Below are positions 36,071-44,678 of a DNA stretch of 64,000 nt, piece by piece (positions within the stretch are counted from its first letter, which is position 1; the number at the start of each line of letters is the position of its first letter). The notes under the pieces are model-generated. The model saw only the letters and a program-made list of their open reading frames with translations, had not been told where the DNA came from and did no database searches. The DNA is from Paludibacteraceae bacterium (GTDB taxonomy: Bacteria > Bacteroidota > Bacteroidia > Bacteroidales > Paludibacteraceae). Made by a program: the position numbers and the translations under genes. The DNA lies in NCBI GenBank assembly GCA_024400115.1, contig JAKSNF010000012.1:1-64000 (forward strand), written 5' to 3'.

Positions 36071-37043
36071 ACTGAATTGGATAGAACTGCGCAAAGCCGT
36101 GGCTGCCCATCTCGGAACCTCCGAGCGCGAGACCGCTGCGTTCATGAATGCGCTTATCACACAGATACAACTCGGACTGAAGAACGAACGTCAAGTGCGC
36201 ATCACAGGTTTGGGCACCTTCCGCTTGCAGGAAGTGTCGCCTCGTAAAAGCGTAGATGTAACCACCGGTCAAGCCATCGTACTGCCCGGCTATAACAAAG
36301 TGGTCTTCGTGCCCGAAATAGGTATCAAAGAACTGATACAAACAAGCACTCCCACTACCAACGAAGAAGAAGACACACCCCTCCAACGCCTCGGCAAACA
36401 AGCCGACGAGATAGTCGCTATCATCCAACGTGACATCAACACCGCAGTGCCTGCGGAGGCGGATAGCCAGTCCTCTACCGGAGAGTCTTCGGAGGCGGAT
36501 AGCGCAGAGCCTGTGCAGGCAGAGGAAAAGAAGACGGAGAAGGCATATCACTTTGTGCGTGACTTGCTGATTACGATTAGTGTTATCATTGTTCTCCTTG
36601 TAGGTTGTTACTTCGGTCTTCGCACCGGCATACGCCACTGGATTGACGACAAACTGCACCAAGTAGAACAAGTCATAACACCGACAGAGAGACAAGAAAC
36701 AAGAAACGAGAAACAAGAAACGAGAACCGAGGAACAAGACACTATCGCTCTCGAGGTAAACCAAGTAGAAGATATATTAACCCCTCGTGTTTATACTGAG
36801 TTTATCGCTACGGAGACGGTGGGTAAGGGTTCGCGCTTGGCTTATTTGGCACGTAAGTATTATGGGCAAACGGACCTATGGGTGTTTATCTACGAGGCTA
36901 ATCGAGACCAATTCCCGAACCCCAATGACATAAAAACAGGGGATAAACTTCGTATTCCTAAGTTATCTACGGAACAGCAAGACTTGAGCAATCCTGCCAA
37001 TCGTCAATTAGTAGATCAATTGCTGGAAGAATATACTAAATGA
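36063..37043 (+). CDS. HU-domain, transmembrane and LysM fusion protein
   Basis: A 326-residue protein with an unusual order: an HU-like DNA-binding domain (residues 1-92, LGTSERETAAFMNAL, then ITGLGTFRLQEVSPRKSVDV), an acidic linker, one membrane helix (about 163-183, LLITISVIIVLLVGCYFGL), a charged repeat linker (209-225) and a LysM domain (about 245-305, SRLAYLARKYYGQTDLWVFI). As drawn, DNA binding is cytoplasmic and LysM faces the periplasm, so it could tie the nucleoid to the cell wall. The linker is encoded by 7-base repeats. It follows a plain HU gene. Confidence 0.85.
   Translation: MTKLNWIELRKAVAAHLGTSERETAAFMNALITQIQLGLKNERQVRITGLGTFRLQEVSPRKSVDVTTGQAIVLPGYNKVVFVPEIGIKELIQTSTPTTNEEEDTPLQRLGKQADEIVAIIQRDINTAVPAEADSQSSTGESSEADSAEPVQAEEKKTEKAYHFVRDLLITISVIIVLLVGCYFGLRTGIRHWIDDKLHQVEQVITPTERQETRNEKQETRTEEQDTIALEVNQVEDILTPRVYTEFIATETVGKGSRLAYLARKYYGQTDLWVFIYEANRDQFPNPNDIKTGDKLRIPKLSTEQQDLSNPANRQLVDQLLEEYTK
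36689..36737 (+). repeat. 7-base tandem repeat inside the HU-LysM gene
   Basis: Seven units of GAAACAA / GAAACGA type, giving RQETRNEKQETRTEEQ in the periplasmic linker. The same unit forms the intergenic array at 22915. Confidence 0.9.
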
Positions 37044-39793
37044 CCGAAGATGTCATCCACATAGAGAAAGCCTGTACCCATAACCTACAAAATGTTACGG
37101 TCGATATACCCCGTAATCAGTTAGTGGTTATCACAGGCGTGAGCGGCAGCGGTAAGTCGTCGCTCGCTTTTGATACCCTTTATGCCGAAGGGCAACGCCG
37201 TTATGTGGAGAGTCTCAGTGCTTATGCTCGTCAGTTCCTTGGGCGGATGCAGAAACCCGACGTGGAGAAGATAGAGGGTATCCCTCCCGCTATTGCTATT
37301 CAGCAGAAAGTGACTTCGCGTAATCCTCGCTCCACCGTAGGGACGGTGACCGAGATATACGACTACCTTAAACTATTATACGCGCGCGTAGGACACACCC
37401 TTTCTCCTATCTCCCACGAAGAGGTGAAACGTCACACCGTTAGGGATGTGGTTAATCTCTTTAAGCAACAACCCTCTGGCAGCAAACTCTATCTTCTCGC
37501 CCCTTGTCACGAGACAAGCACAAGTGCAATCAACAAGAAACTCAAGGTATGGCAAGAGGAAGGATTCTCTCGTCTCTGGATAGATGGACAAGTCGTTCGT
37601 ATAGACGAACTTTCAACTACCGCCGTAGGCGCAACTACTCTAAACTCTAAACTCTCCACTCTAAACTTATTAGTGGATCGTCTTGTCAAAGACGATGATA
37701 AGACAACACTAAACCGCTTTGCCGATTCGGTTCAAACGGCTTTCTTTGAGGGTGAAGGACAATGTCGTCTCCTATCGGACGAGATAGACGTCGCTTTCTC
37801 AGAGAAGTTCGAAAAGGACGGGATAACCTTTATGGATCCCGGTGAGCACTTGTTCGATTTCAACAGTCCTGTTGGAGCTTGTCCCCTTTGTCATGGACAA
37901 GGAATAATAGCGGGCATTGACCCCGATCTGGTCGTTCCCGATAAGACCAAGTCTATCTATGAGGGGGCTATCTTATGCTGGAATAGCGAGTCGATGAGTG
38001 AGTGGCGTAATGCCCTTATCTACAACGCAGCACAATTCGATTTTCCTATTCATACGCCTTTCTACCAACTCACGGACGAACAGAAACGTCTGCTATGGCG
38101 GGGTAATGAGCATTTCAAAGGACTGAACGAGTTCTTCCAGATGTTGGAAAAAGAGCAGTACAAGAAAGTGCAGTATCGTGTTATCCTCAATCGTTACAAG
38201 GGCAAGACCATCTGCCCCGAATGTGGAGGACTGCGCTTACGCAAAGAGGCCACTTATGTCTATGTGGGGGATAAGAACATAACGGACATCATGACCATGT
38301 CCATCAGTGCCCTCAAGCCGTGGTTTGAGAATCTGCAACTCACCAAATCGGAGCAACTCGCCGCAGCACCTCTACTCAAGGAAATCAAATCGAGGCTGCA
38401 ATTCATGGAAGATGTGGGTCTTAGTTACCTCACACTCCACCGAACGAGTAGTAGCCTGAGTGGTGGAGAGAGCCAGCGTATCAACCTTGCCAAGTCGTTA
38501 GGTAGCAGTTTGGTGGGTTCTCTTTATGTGTTAGACGAACCCAGTATCGGTCTGCACGCACGCGATACGGAGCGCCTCATTCATGTACTTAAAGACCTGC
38601 GCGACTTAGGCAATACGATTGTGGTCGTGGAGCACGATGAGGATATTATTCAAGCGGCAGACACGATTATCGAAATCGGTCCCGCAGCCGGTAGCCACGG
38701 CGGTCAAGTAACTTATATCGGTCAACCCAAAGCGGAGATGTTCCCTATGAGTGTACCCTCTTTCCGTCGGCCGTGGAATAACTATATCGAACTGATAGGT
38801 GCTTCCGAGAATAACCTCAAGAACCTCAATGTCCGCTTTCCGCTTAATGTGATGACGGTTGTTACGGGTGTGAGCGGTAGTGGTAAATCGTCGCTGGTTA
38901 GTCGCGTACTCTACCCCGCCCTTTGTAAGTTATACGGCGGTGTGGCAGAGCACACGGGAAGTTATAGTCATGTGGCTGGTAGCACCCATCTGATTAAGAA
39001 CGTAGAGTTTGTGGATCAGAATCCGCTCAGTAAGTCGTCCCGTTCTAATCCTGTCACTTACCTCAAGGCTTTTGACGAGATACGCAAACTCTTTGCCGAC
39101 CAACAACTCGCCATTCAGATGGGCTTCACTCCAACGCATTTCTCCTTTAACACCCCGGGTGGACGTTGCGAACAATGCCAAGGCGAAGGAACGATAACGA
39201 TACAGATGCAGTTCATGGCAGACCTTGTACTCGAATGTGAGCAATGCCATGGCAAACGCTATAAGCAAGATGTGCTGGACGTGCTCTATCGGGGTAAGTC
39301 CATCTACGATGTGTTAGAGATGACCGTTGATGAAGCCATTGAGTTCTTCTCCGAAGACCCCGAGTGCAAGAAGATTGTGCAACGCCTTCGTCCCCTTCAA
39401 CAGGTGGGTATCGGTTATGTCAAATTAGGGCAATCGTCCTCCACCCTCTCGGGCGGTGAGGCACAGCGCGTTAAGTTGGCAGCTTTCTTGGCACAAGAGA
39501 GTTCGCAACCTACCCTTTTCATCTTTGACGAACCTACCACCGGTCTGCATAGCAAGGACATCGGTGTGCTCCTCAAGGCGTTTGATGCCCTTATCAGTAA
39601 GGGGCACACGATTATCGTCATTGAGCATAACCCACACGTTATCTTGGCAGCCGACCACGTTATCGACCTCGGTCCTGACGGAGGAGAAGCAGGAGGACAA
39701 ATAGTGTTTGAAGGTACGCCCGAACTATTGGCACAATGTAAGAACAGTTTTACCGGACAATACATTAGGGGAATTTTGAATTATGAATTTTGA
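37040..39793 (+). CDS. uvrA: Excinuclease ABC subunit UvrA
   Basis: A 917-residue damage-recognition ATPase of nucleotide excision repair. Two ABC modules are seen: Walker A GVSGSGKSSLAFDTLYAEGQ near residue 31-50 and GVSGSGKSSLVSR near 610; signatures LSGGESQRI and LSGGEAQRV; zinc fingers CPLCHGQG and CEQCQGEG ... CEQCHGK. Residues about 199-210 (TTLNSKLSTLNL) are encoded by 7-base repeats within the UvrB-binding/insertion region. The last six residues (ILNYEF) and the stop codon come from another repeat array. Start ATG overlaps the previous stop as ATGA. Confidence 0.96.
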   Translation: MTEDVIHIEKACTHNLQNVTVDIPRNQLVVITGVSGSGKSSLAFDTLYAEGQRRYVESLSAYARQFLGRMQKPDVEKIEGIPPAIAIQQKVTSRNPRSTVGTVTEIYDYLKLLYARVGHTLSPISHEEVKRHTVRDVVNLFKQQPSGSKLYLLAPCHETSTSAINKKLKVWQEEGFSRLWIDGQVVRIDELSTTAVGATTLNSKLSTLNLLVDRLVKDDDKTTLNRFADSVQTAFFEGEGQCRLLSDEIDVAFSEKFEKDGITFMDPGEHLFDFNSPVGACPLCHGQGIIAGIDPDLVVPDKTKSIYEGAILCWNSESMSEWRNALIYNAAQFDFPIHTPFYQLTDEQKRLLWRGNEHFKGLNEFFQMLEKEQYKKVQYRVILNRYKGKTICPECGGLRLRKEATYVYVGDKNITDIMTMSISALKPWFENLQLTKSEQLAAAPLLKEIKSRLQFMEDVGLSYLTLHRTSSSLSGGESQRINLAKSLGSSLVGSLYVLDEPSIGLHARDTERLIHVLKDLRDLGNTIVVVEHDEDIIQAADTIIEIGPAAGSHGGQVTYIGQPKAEMFPMSVPSFRRPWNNYIELIGASENNLKNLNVRFPLNVMTVVTGVSGSGKSSLVSRVLYPALCKLYGGVAEHTGSYSHVAGSTHLIKNVEFVDQNPLSKSSRSNPVTYLKAFDEIRKLFADQQLAIQMGFTPTHFSFNTPGGRCEQCQGEGTITIQMQFMADLVLECEQCHGKRYKQDVLDVLYRGKSIYDVLEMTVDEAIEFFSEDPECKKIVQRLRPLQQVGIGYVKLGQSSSTLSGGEAQRVKLAAFLAQESSQPTLFIFDEPTTGLHSKDIGVLLKAFDALISKGHTIIVIEHNPHVILAADHVIDLGPDGGEAGGQIVFEGTPELLAQCKNSFTGQYIRGILNYEF
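37634..37668 (+). repeat. 7-base tandem repeat (TAAACTC) inside uvrA
   Basis: Five units ACTACTC, TAAACTC, TAAACTC, TCCACTC, TAAACTT in frame. Confidence 0.9.
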
Positions 39794-39833
39794 ATTATGA
39801 ATTTTGAATTAAGAGTTATGAATTAAGAGTTAT
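39771..39833 (+). repeat. 7-base tandem repeat (GAATTTT/GAATTAT) spanning the uvrA stop and next start
   Basis: Nine consecutive units. The uvrA TGA lies across units three and four, and the ATG of the ABC-F gene (39832) begins in the last unit. The array therefore encodes one gene's end and supplies the translation start region of the next. Confidence 0.92.
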
Positions 39834-41616
39834 GCTGTCGATTGAGCACCTGACCATAGAATTTTCAGCGCGTCCCGTTTTAGAGGACATCTCTTTCCTT
39901 GTCAACCGCAAGGATCGCATCGCGTTGGTAGGTAAGAACGGAGCCGGTAAGACAACGCTCCTTCGACTTATTGCCGGTGAATACGAACCCACGAAAGGCA
40001 CTATCAGTCGGGATAATGATTTGACTATCGGTTACCTGCCGCAAGTTATGTTCCACACGGACGGGCGCACCCTACGCGACGAAGTGATGAGTATTCATAA
40101 CGGAGAGGACGAAGCCCGTTTCATTGCCGAGATGGACCGAACGATTATCGGTTTGGGCTTTGAACGCAAGGATTTTGATAGACAGTGCTCCGAGTTCTCG
40201 GGTGGTTGGAGAATGCGAATCGAATTGGCAAAAATCTTACTGCGTCACCCCGATTTATTGCTCTTAGACGAGCCTACCAATCACCTTGACATCGAGTCTA
40301 TTCAGTGGCTGGAAGAGTTTATCAAGACGAGTGCCTCTACCGTTATTGTGGTTAGTCACGACCGCGCCTTCATCGACAACATCACCACCCGAACAATCGA
40401 GATTACCCTTGGGCGGATATACGATTATAACGTCAACTATTCCAAGTTCGTTGTTCTAAGACAGGAACGGCATGACCAACAAGTGCGTGCTTATCTCAAT
40501 CAGCAAAAGATGATTCAGGAGACGGAGGACTTTATTGAACGCTTCCGCTATAAACCGACCAAAGCCGTACAAGTGCAGTCCCGTATCAAACAGTTGGAGA
40601 AACTGGAGCGGTTGGAAGTCGATTTAGAGGATACATCTCGTCTTAATCTACGTTTTCCACCGGCTCCTCGCAGTGGCGATTTTCCTCTAATCATAGACGA
40701 CGTGAAGAAGTCGTTTGGAGAACATACCGTTTTTCAAAACGTGACCTTCACCATCCGCCGAGGCGAGAAAGTGGCATTCGTAGGCAAGAACGGAGAAGGT
40801 AAAACAACCCTCGTTCGTTGTATCATGGGGCAACTCGACTACGAGGGACAACTCAAGATAGGACATAATATCAAGATTGGCTATTTCGCCCAAAACCAAG
40901 CTTCGCTGCTGGATGGTGAACTAACCGTTTTTGATACGATTGACCGCGTAGCCGTGGGCGATATACGGACTAAGATTCGCGATATACTCGGTGCTTTCAT
41001 GTTTGGAGGCGAGGCGTCCGACAAGAAAGTGAAAGTACTGAGCGGAGGTGAACGCAGTCGTTTGGCGATGATCCGATTACTACTCGAACCCTGTAACCTG
41101 CTTATCCTTGACGAACCGACCAATCACCTCGATATGCAATCGAAAGATGTGCTCAAACAAGCACTGCAAGACTTTAACGGAACGGTTATCTGCGTGAGCC
41201 ACGACCGCGATTTCTTAGACGGCTTAGTAAGCAAGGTCTATGAGTTCGGCGGTGGCAAAGTAAGGGAACACTTAGGCGGAATCTACGATTTCCTCCGCAG
41301 CAAAAAAATGAATAGCCTCCAAGAACTTGAGAAGTCTGGTTCGTCTGGTTCTTCTAGTATGTCTAGTTCTTCTAGTTCGTCTAGCAAACTTGACTACGAG
41401 GCACAGAAGGCGGAGGCTGCCGCTCGGCGCAAGAAAGAGAAACTCATTGCGCAGACGGAGGAACAGATAGCCCAATTAGAGCAAGAGCAAAAAGCAATGG
41501 AGGAGCAACTTAATGACCCTGCCAACCAAACGCAAGAGAACTTCGCCAAATACGAACATATCAAACGCGAACTCGAACAGAAAATGTACGAGTGGGAAAT
41601 ACTGAGTGAGGATTGA
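39832..41616 (+). CDS. ABC-F family ATPase (ribosome-associated type)
   Basis: A 594-residue soluble protein with two ABC domains and no membrane segment. Walker A GKNGAGKTTLL (about 35-45) and GKNGEGKTTLV (about 319-329); signatures FSGGWRMRI and LSGGERSRL; the inter-domain P-site-tRNA-interacting arm contains QQKMIQETEDFIERFRYKPTK. The C-terminal coiled coil (KAEAAARRKKEKLIAQTEEQ) follows a serine linker made by 9-base repeats. ABC-F proteins act on the ribosome; housekeeping translation factor (YheS/YfmM-like) and resistance roles cannot be separated here. Confidence 0.92.
   Translation: MLSIEHLTIEFSARPVLEDISFLVNRKDRIALVGKNGAGKTTLLRLIAGEYEPTKGTISRDNDLTIGYLPQVMFHTDGRTLRDEVMSIHNGEDEARFIAEMDRTIIGLGFERKDFDRQCSEFSGGWRMRIELAKILLRHPDLLLLDEPTNHLDIESIQWLEEFIKTSASTVIVVSHDRAFIDNITTRTIEITLGRIYDYNVNYSKFVVLRQERHDQQVRAYLNQQKMIQETEDFIERFRYKPTKAVQVQSRIKQLEKLERLEVDLEDTSRLNLRFPPAPRSGDFPLIIDDVKKSFGEHTVFQNVTFTIRRGEKVAFVGKNGEGKTTLVRCIMGQLDYEGQLKIGHNIKIGYFAQNQASLLDGELTVFDTIDRVAVGDIRTKIRDILGAFMFGGEASDKKVKVLSGGERSRLAMIRLLLEPCNLLILDEPTNHLDMQSKDVLKQALQDFNGTVICVSHDRDFLDGLVSKVYEFGGGKVREHLGGIYDFLRSKKMNSLQELEKSGSSGSSSMSSSSSSSSKLDYEAQKAEAAARRKKEKLIAQTEEQIAQLEQEQKAMEEQLNDPANQTQENFAKYEHIKRELEQKMYEWEILSED
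41335..41385 (+). repeat. 9-base tandem repeat inside the ABC-F gene
   Basis: Units TCTGGTTCG, TCTGGTTCT, TCTAGTATG, TCTAGTTCT, TCTAGTTCG, TCTAGC, encoding a Ser-rich linker between the second ATPase domain and the coiled coil. Confidence 0.9.
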
Positions 41617-41677
41617 GGAAAAAGGAAAAAGGATAAAGGATTGAGGATTAAGGATTAAGGATTAAGGATTAAGGATA
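41609..41677 (+). repeat. 7-base tandem repeat (GGATTAA) before the deacetylase-like gene
   Basis: Irregular AAGGAAAAAGG units grade into five regular GGATTAA units, ending at the ATG at 41678. The array covers the last codons of the ABC-F gene and the whole gap. Its AAGGA content could act as a ribosome-binding site. Confidence 0.9.
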
Positions 41678-42838
41678 ATGGATGAAATTGTAGCATATAT
41701 TATTGAGTTTCTGCTTTACGGCAATAAGGAGGCAGCCAAACAAGTGGGATACACCGCAGATCCTACGAAGTGGTCGCGGTACAAAGTGTGTATTCAACCG
41801 AACGGACACCTCGGCAAAGACTGGGTCTTACCCGATCTTAGTTTGCCTATTTTAGAGCAGGACATCATTTATAACACAGCCTTCTTTATATCCAGAGCGG
41901 AGGAACTAATCAACTCACAGCGCGACGAGCACGGTCGGTTCTTAGCTGAGCACTCCCTTTTAGGGCAGGGCAACCGATTAATGATACCCCTTATTGACGA
42001 GTATAGCCGTGTGCTGATGAAGGCGCTGGACTTACCCTTACCGCAGCCGAAATGGGAAACCATCAACCTCACGCACGACATCGATATTCTCACCCAATAT
42101 CGGCACTTACGCGGAGCATTAGGAGGTATTCGTCGCGGTCATGCTAAAGAGGTCATTGCCGCTTGGAAAAATATCTACCACGACCCGGCCTATACTTTTG
42201 AGTGGTTGATGGAGCAAGATTGGCAAGTGGTCAAGCAGCACCCGCAGACGAAGATGATTTACTTTGTCAAACACACTCCCGGCAAGGGATACGATTATCC
42301 GCAATATAACCTACGAGGCAAGGACTTCCGTCACCTCGCCCACTACCTCACCGAACACGGCGCGCTCCTCGGTTGGCATAGCAGTTACTACGAACAACTT
42401 TCCACTTCTAAACTAGACGGCTTCTCTAAACTCTCAACTCTAAACTCTAAACTAAATAGATGTCATTTCCTCAACTGCTCTATCGACAAGATGCAAGCGT
42501 TGGTAGCTGCCGGTGTTACAGATGATTACACAATGGGGTTTGCTGATAAGGCGGGTTTCCGTTTGCAAACGACGCGTCCCGTGAGGTGGATAAACCCCAT
42601 CACGTTTGAATTAACGAATCTCGTTTTGCACCCATTAACGATAATGGACTGCACCCTACAAAACGAGCAATACATGAACCTCAGCGAAGAAGAAGCATTT
42701 TACTATTGCCAACAACTCATTGACAAAGTCAAACAATATAATGGTGAGTTGACCCTGCTTTGGCATAATCACATCATGCAAGACCATTATCATCAAACCT
42801 TATACAAAGAGATTCTTCGTTTTATCACAACCGCATGA
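41678..42838 (+). CDS. Polysaccharide deacetylase-like protein
   Basis: A 386-residue protein of the NodB-fold/DUF7033 type found in Bacteroidales surface-glycan clusters. The metal-site-like NLTHDIDILTQY (about residues 128-139) corresponds to the deacetylase T(F/H)DDD motif, a HSSYYE segment may give another ligand, and LLWHNHIM near the C-terminus supplies histidines. No signal peptide. Residues about 242-259 (STSKLDGFSKLSTLNSKL) come from repeats. ATGA overlap with the following glycosyltransferase indicates one operon. Confidence 0.8.
   Translation: MDEIVAYIIEFLLYGNKEAAKQVGYTADPTKWSRYKVCIQPNGHLGKDWVLPDLSLPILEQDIIYNTAFFISRAEELINSQRDEHGRFLAEHSLLGQGNRLMIPLIDEYSRVLMKALDLPLPQPKWETINLTHDIDILTQYRHLRGALGGIRRGHAKEVIAAWKNIYHDPAYTFEWLMEQDWQVVKQHPQTKMIYFVKHTPGKGYDYPQYNLRGKDFRHLAHYLTEHGALLGWHSSYYEQLSTSKLDGFSKLSTLNSKLNRCHFLNCSIDKMQALVAAGVTDDYTMGFADKAGFRLQTTRPVRWINPITFELTNLVLHPLTIMDCTLQNEQYMNLSEEEAFYYCQQLIDKVKQYNGELTLLWHNHIMQDHYHQTLYKEILRFITTA
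42399..42455 (+). repeat. Composite 7-base repeat inside the deacetylase gene
   Basis: Contains the 52-base block 42404-42455 that is identical on the plus strand to 47778-47829 in the glucosaminidase gene. It consists of CTAAACT-type units interrupted by AGACGGCTT. Confidence 0.93.
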
Positions 42839-43965
42839 ACAAACGAATCCTCATATTATGTGAAGCCATCGAACCGCCTGCCTATTCGCCGCGGATTATG
42901 ACGTTAAACCGCTATTTAGAACATGCCGGTTGGATCACTACTCTGGTGGCAGAACCTATCGCTTTGCGCTCAGGTGCACATGCTTGGGATAGTCTGCCTA
43001 CGTTTAGGGAGAAAAGATATTTTGATTATGTGCAACAGCAAATAGTTGGTCTATCGTTTGACCTCGTTTTTTGTTCTACTTACCACTATTTTCCGCTGCA
43101 AACAGCGGGCAAGATGGCCCAACTACTGCATTGTCCTTTAGTGACCGACTTACGAGATATACGCGAACAATGGGGAACAAGCGGTTTTTACACACGCTCC
43201 CTTTCTTGCTCTTGGTTAGATAAGATAGCGAAACACCTTTTTGATAGTTATCACTTACGCCAACGCAATCGTGTCCTGCGTCAAGCCGCAGCCGTAACCA
43301 CCGTCTCGCCGTGGCATCAACAGACACTCAGTCGTTTCAATCCGCATTGTCACTGCATCTACAACGGTTTTGACCCCAACGAGATACAACCCAACGACAC
43401 TCCCTCGGACACGTTCCGCATCGTCTATTTGGGACAACTGCACTCGTTGGAGAAGCGCAATCCGCTTATGCTCTTTGAGGCATTAGCCCAAATACCGGAA
43501 TTAAACATCCACGTAGATTTTTATAGCGGGCAGACGTGCACTGAAGAACTCAAAAAAATGGCTCTGTCACACCATGTCTCCTTGACTATTCACGATTATG
43601 TGCCTCGCGAACAAATAGAGACCATCATGCAGCAAGCCTCTATTCTTCTTATCCTTGGGCAGAAAGCCACACCACAAGGCGCACATGGTATCATGACCAC
43701 GAAGTTCTTTGAGGGATTGGGTGTAGAGAAACCGCAGCTCTTAGTAGAATCAGACGGAGAGTGCTTGGCACAAGCCTTTGACTATACCCATGCCGGATTG
43801 GCTGCCACTTCGGTGGAAGAGATTAAGCAGTTTATCTTAGACCGCTATCACGAATGGCAAACGAAGGGGTTCACCCGTCAAGCCGTTCAGCACAAAGCCG
43901 AATTTACTCGCCAATATCAAGCCCAGCAGTTTGAACAAATCTTTCTTTCCTTATGCCAAAAGTAA
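42835..43965 (+). CDS. Glycosyltransferase (GT-B fold)
   Basis: A 376-residue GT4-like enzyme: N-terminal Rossmann start RILILCEAIEPPAYSPR, acceptor-side loop LVTDLRDIREQWG, linker TTVSPWHQQTLSRF, then nucleotide-sugar domain FRIVYLGQLHSLEKRNP and the C-terminal MTTKFFEGLGVEKPQLL, where the conserved glutamate of the Ex7E motif lies. Donor and product unknown; with its neighbours it probably modifies a surface glycan. Overlaps upstream and downstream genes. Confidence 0.87.
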   Translation: MNKRILILCEAIEPPAYSPRIMTLNRYLEHAGWITTLVAEPIALRSGAHAWDSLPTFREKRYFDYVQQQIVGLSFDLVFCSTYHYFPLQTAGKMAQLLHCPLVTDLRDIREQWGTSGFYTRSLSCSWLDKIAKHLFDSYHLRQRNRVLRQAAAVTTVSPWHQQTLSRFNPHCHCIYNGFDPNEIQPNDTPSDTFRIVYLGQLHSLEKRNPLMLFEALAQIPELNIHVDFYSGQTCTEELKKMALSHHVSLTIHDYVPREQIETIMQQASILLILGQKATPQGAHGIMTTKFFEGLGVEKPQLLVESDGECLAQAFDYTHAGLAATSVEEIKQFILDRYHEWQTKGFTRQAVQHKAEFTRQYQAQQFEQIFLSLCQK

Positions 43966-44678
43966 GTATCGTCATACCCGTTTATAATGCCGAGGCGTTT
44001 CTGCCGATGTGCCTTAGTTCGATTGTTAACCAAACGCTGACGGATTGGGAAGTGATAGCCGTCAATGATGGTTCCACGGATGGCAGTTGGTCCCTACTAC
44101 AAACCTATGCCGAACAAGATAATCGTTTTCATCTCCTGTCCGTTGAGCATGGGGGACAATCCTTAGCCCGCAACGAAGGACTAAAGCATATACAAGGCGA
44201 ATACTGCACTTTTGTAGATGCGGACGATTATATAGATTCCGATTATTTAGAGCAGTTAGTGACACATATCGGTTCGTGCGATCTTTGCCAATGCGGTTAT
44301 CGTCGCGTCAGTGCCGATGGAGAGATAATAGAAGAGAAACGGCCTTCCCATTTTTACCAATTCACCTCCCCTTGCATGCGGCTCTACCGCACGGCTTTTT
44401 TGAAGCAACATAACCTGCTCTTTGAACCAATGATATACGAGGATGTCGTTTTTTCCGTAGATATTTGGAAGACAAACCCCGCCTATATTATCCTCCCTTA
44501 TTCAGGGTATAATTATGTCTTCAATCCCGCGTCCACTACTTCTCAAAGACACAAAAAAGAAGAGCGTTACCTCTTCTCTCTACTTCGTCAACGTGCCCGT
44601 CAGGCTTCTTTCCGCACACGTTGTTTGATTGCCTATACGGCATTACGCTTGCGCATTCACTATTTATTAGGGCGCTAA
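43953..44678 (+). CDS. Family 2 glycosyltransferase
   Basis: A 241-residue GT-A enzyme: VSIVIPVYNAEAFLPMCLSS at the N-terminus, IAVNDGSTDGS donor site, and the DxD motif as FVDADDYID near residue 88-96. No membrane helices. Overlaps the previous gene by 13 bases, and its stop overlaps the convergent mutS2 stop by four bases. Confidence 0.9.
   Translation: MPKVSIVIPVYNAEAFLPMCLSSIVNQTLTDWEVIAVNDGSTDGSWSLLQTYAEQDNRFHLLSVEHGGQSLARNEGLKHIQGEYCTFVDADDYIDSDYLEQLVTHIGSCDLCQCGYRRVSADGEIIEEKRPSHFYQFTSPCMRLYRTAFLKQHNLLFEPMIYEDVVFSVDIWKTNPAYIILPYSGYNYVFNPASTTSQRHKKEERYLFSLLRQRARQASFRTRCLIAYTALRLRIHYLLGR

Noticed and set aside
41335..41385. Ser-rich segment as a separate functional domain of the ABC-F protein
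   Set aside because: It is a plain translation of 9-base tandem repeats, so a flexible linker is the simplest reading.
44675..44678. Frameshift between the glycosyltransferase and mutS2
   Set aside because: The genes are convergent and simply share four bases at their stops; both reach normal family ends.
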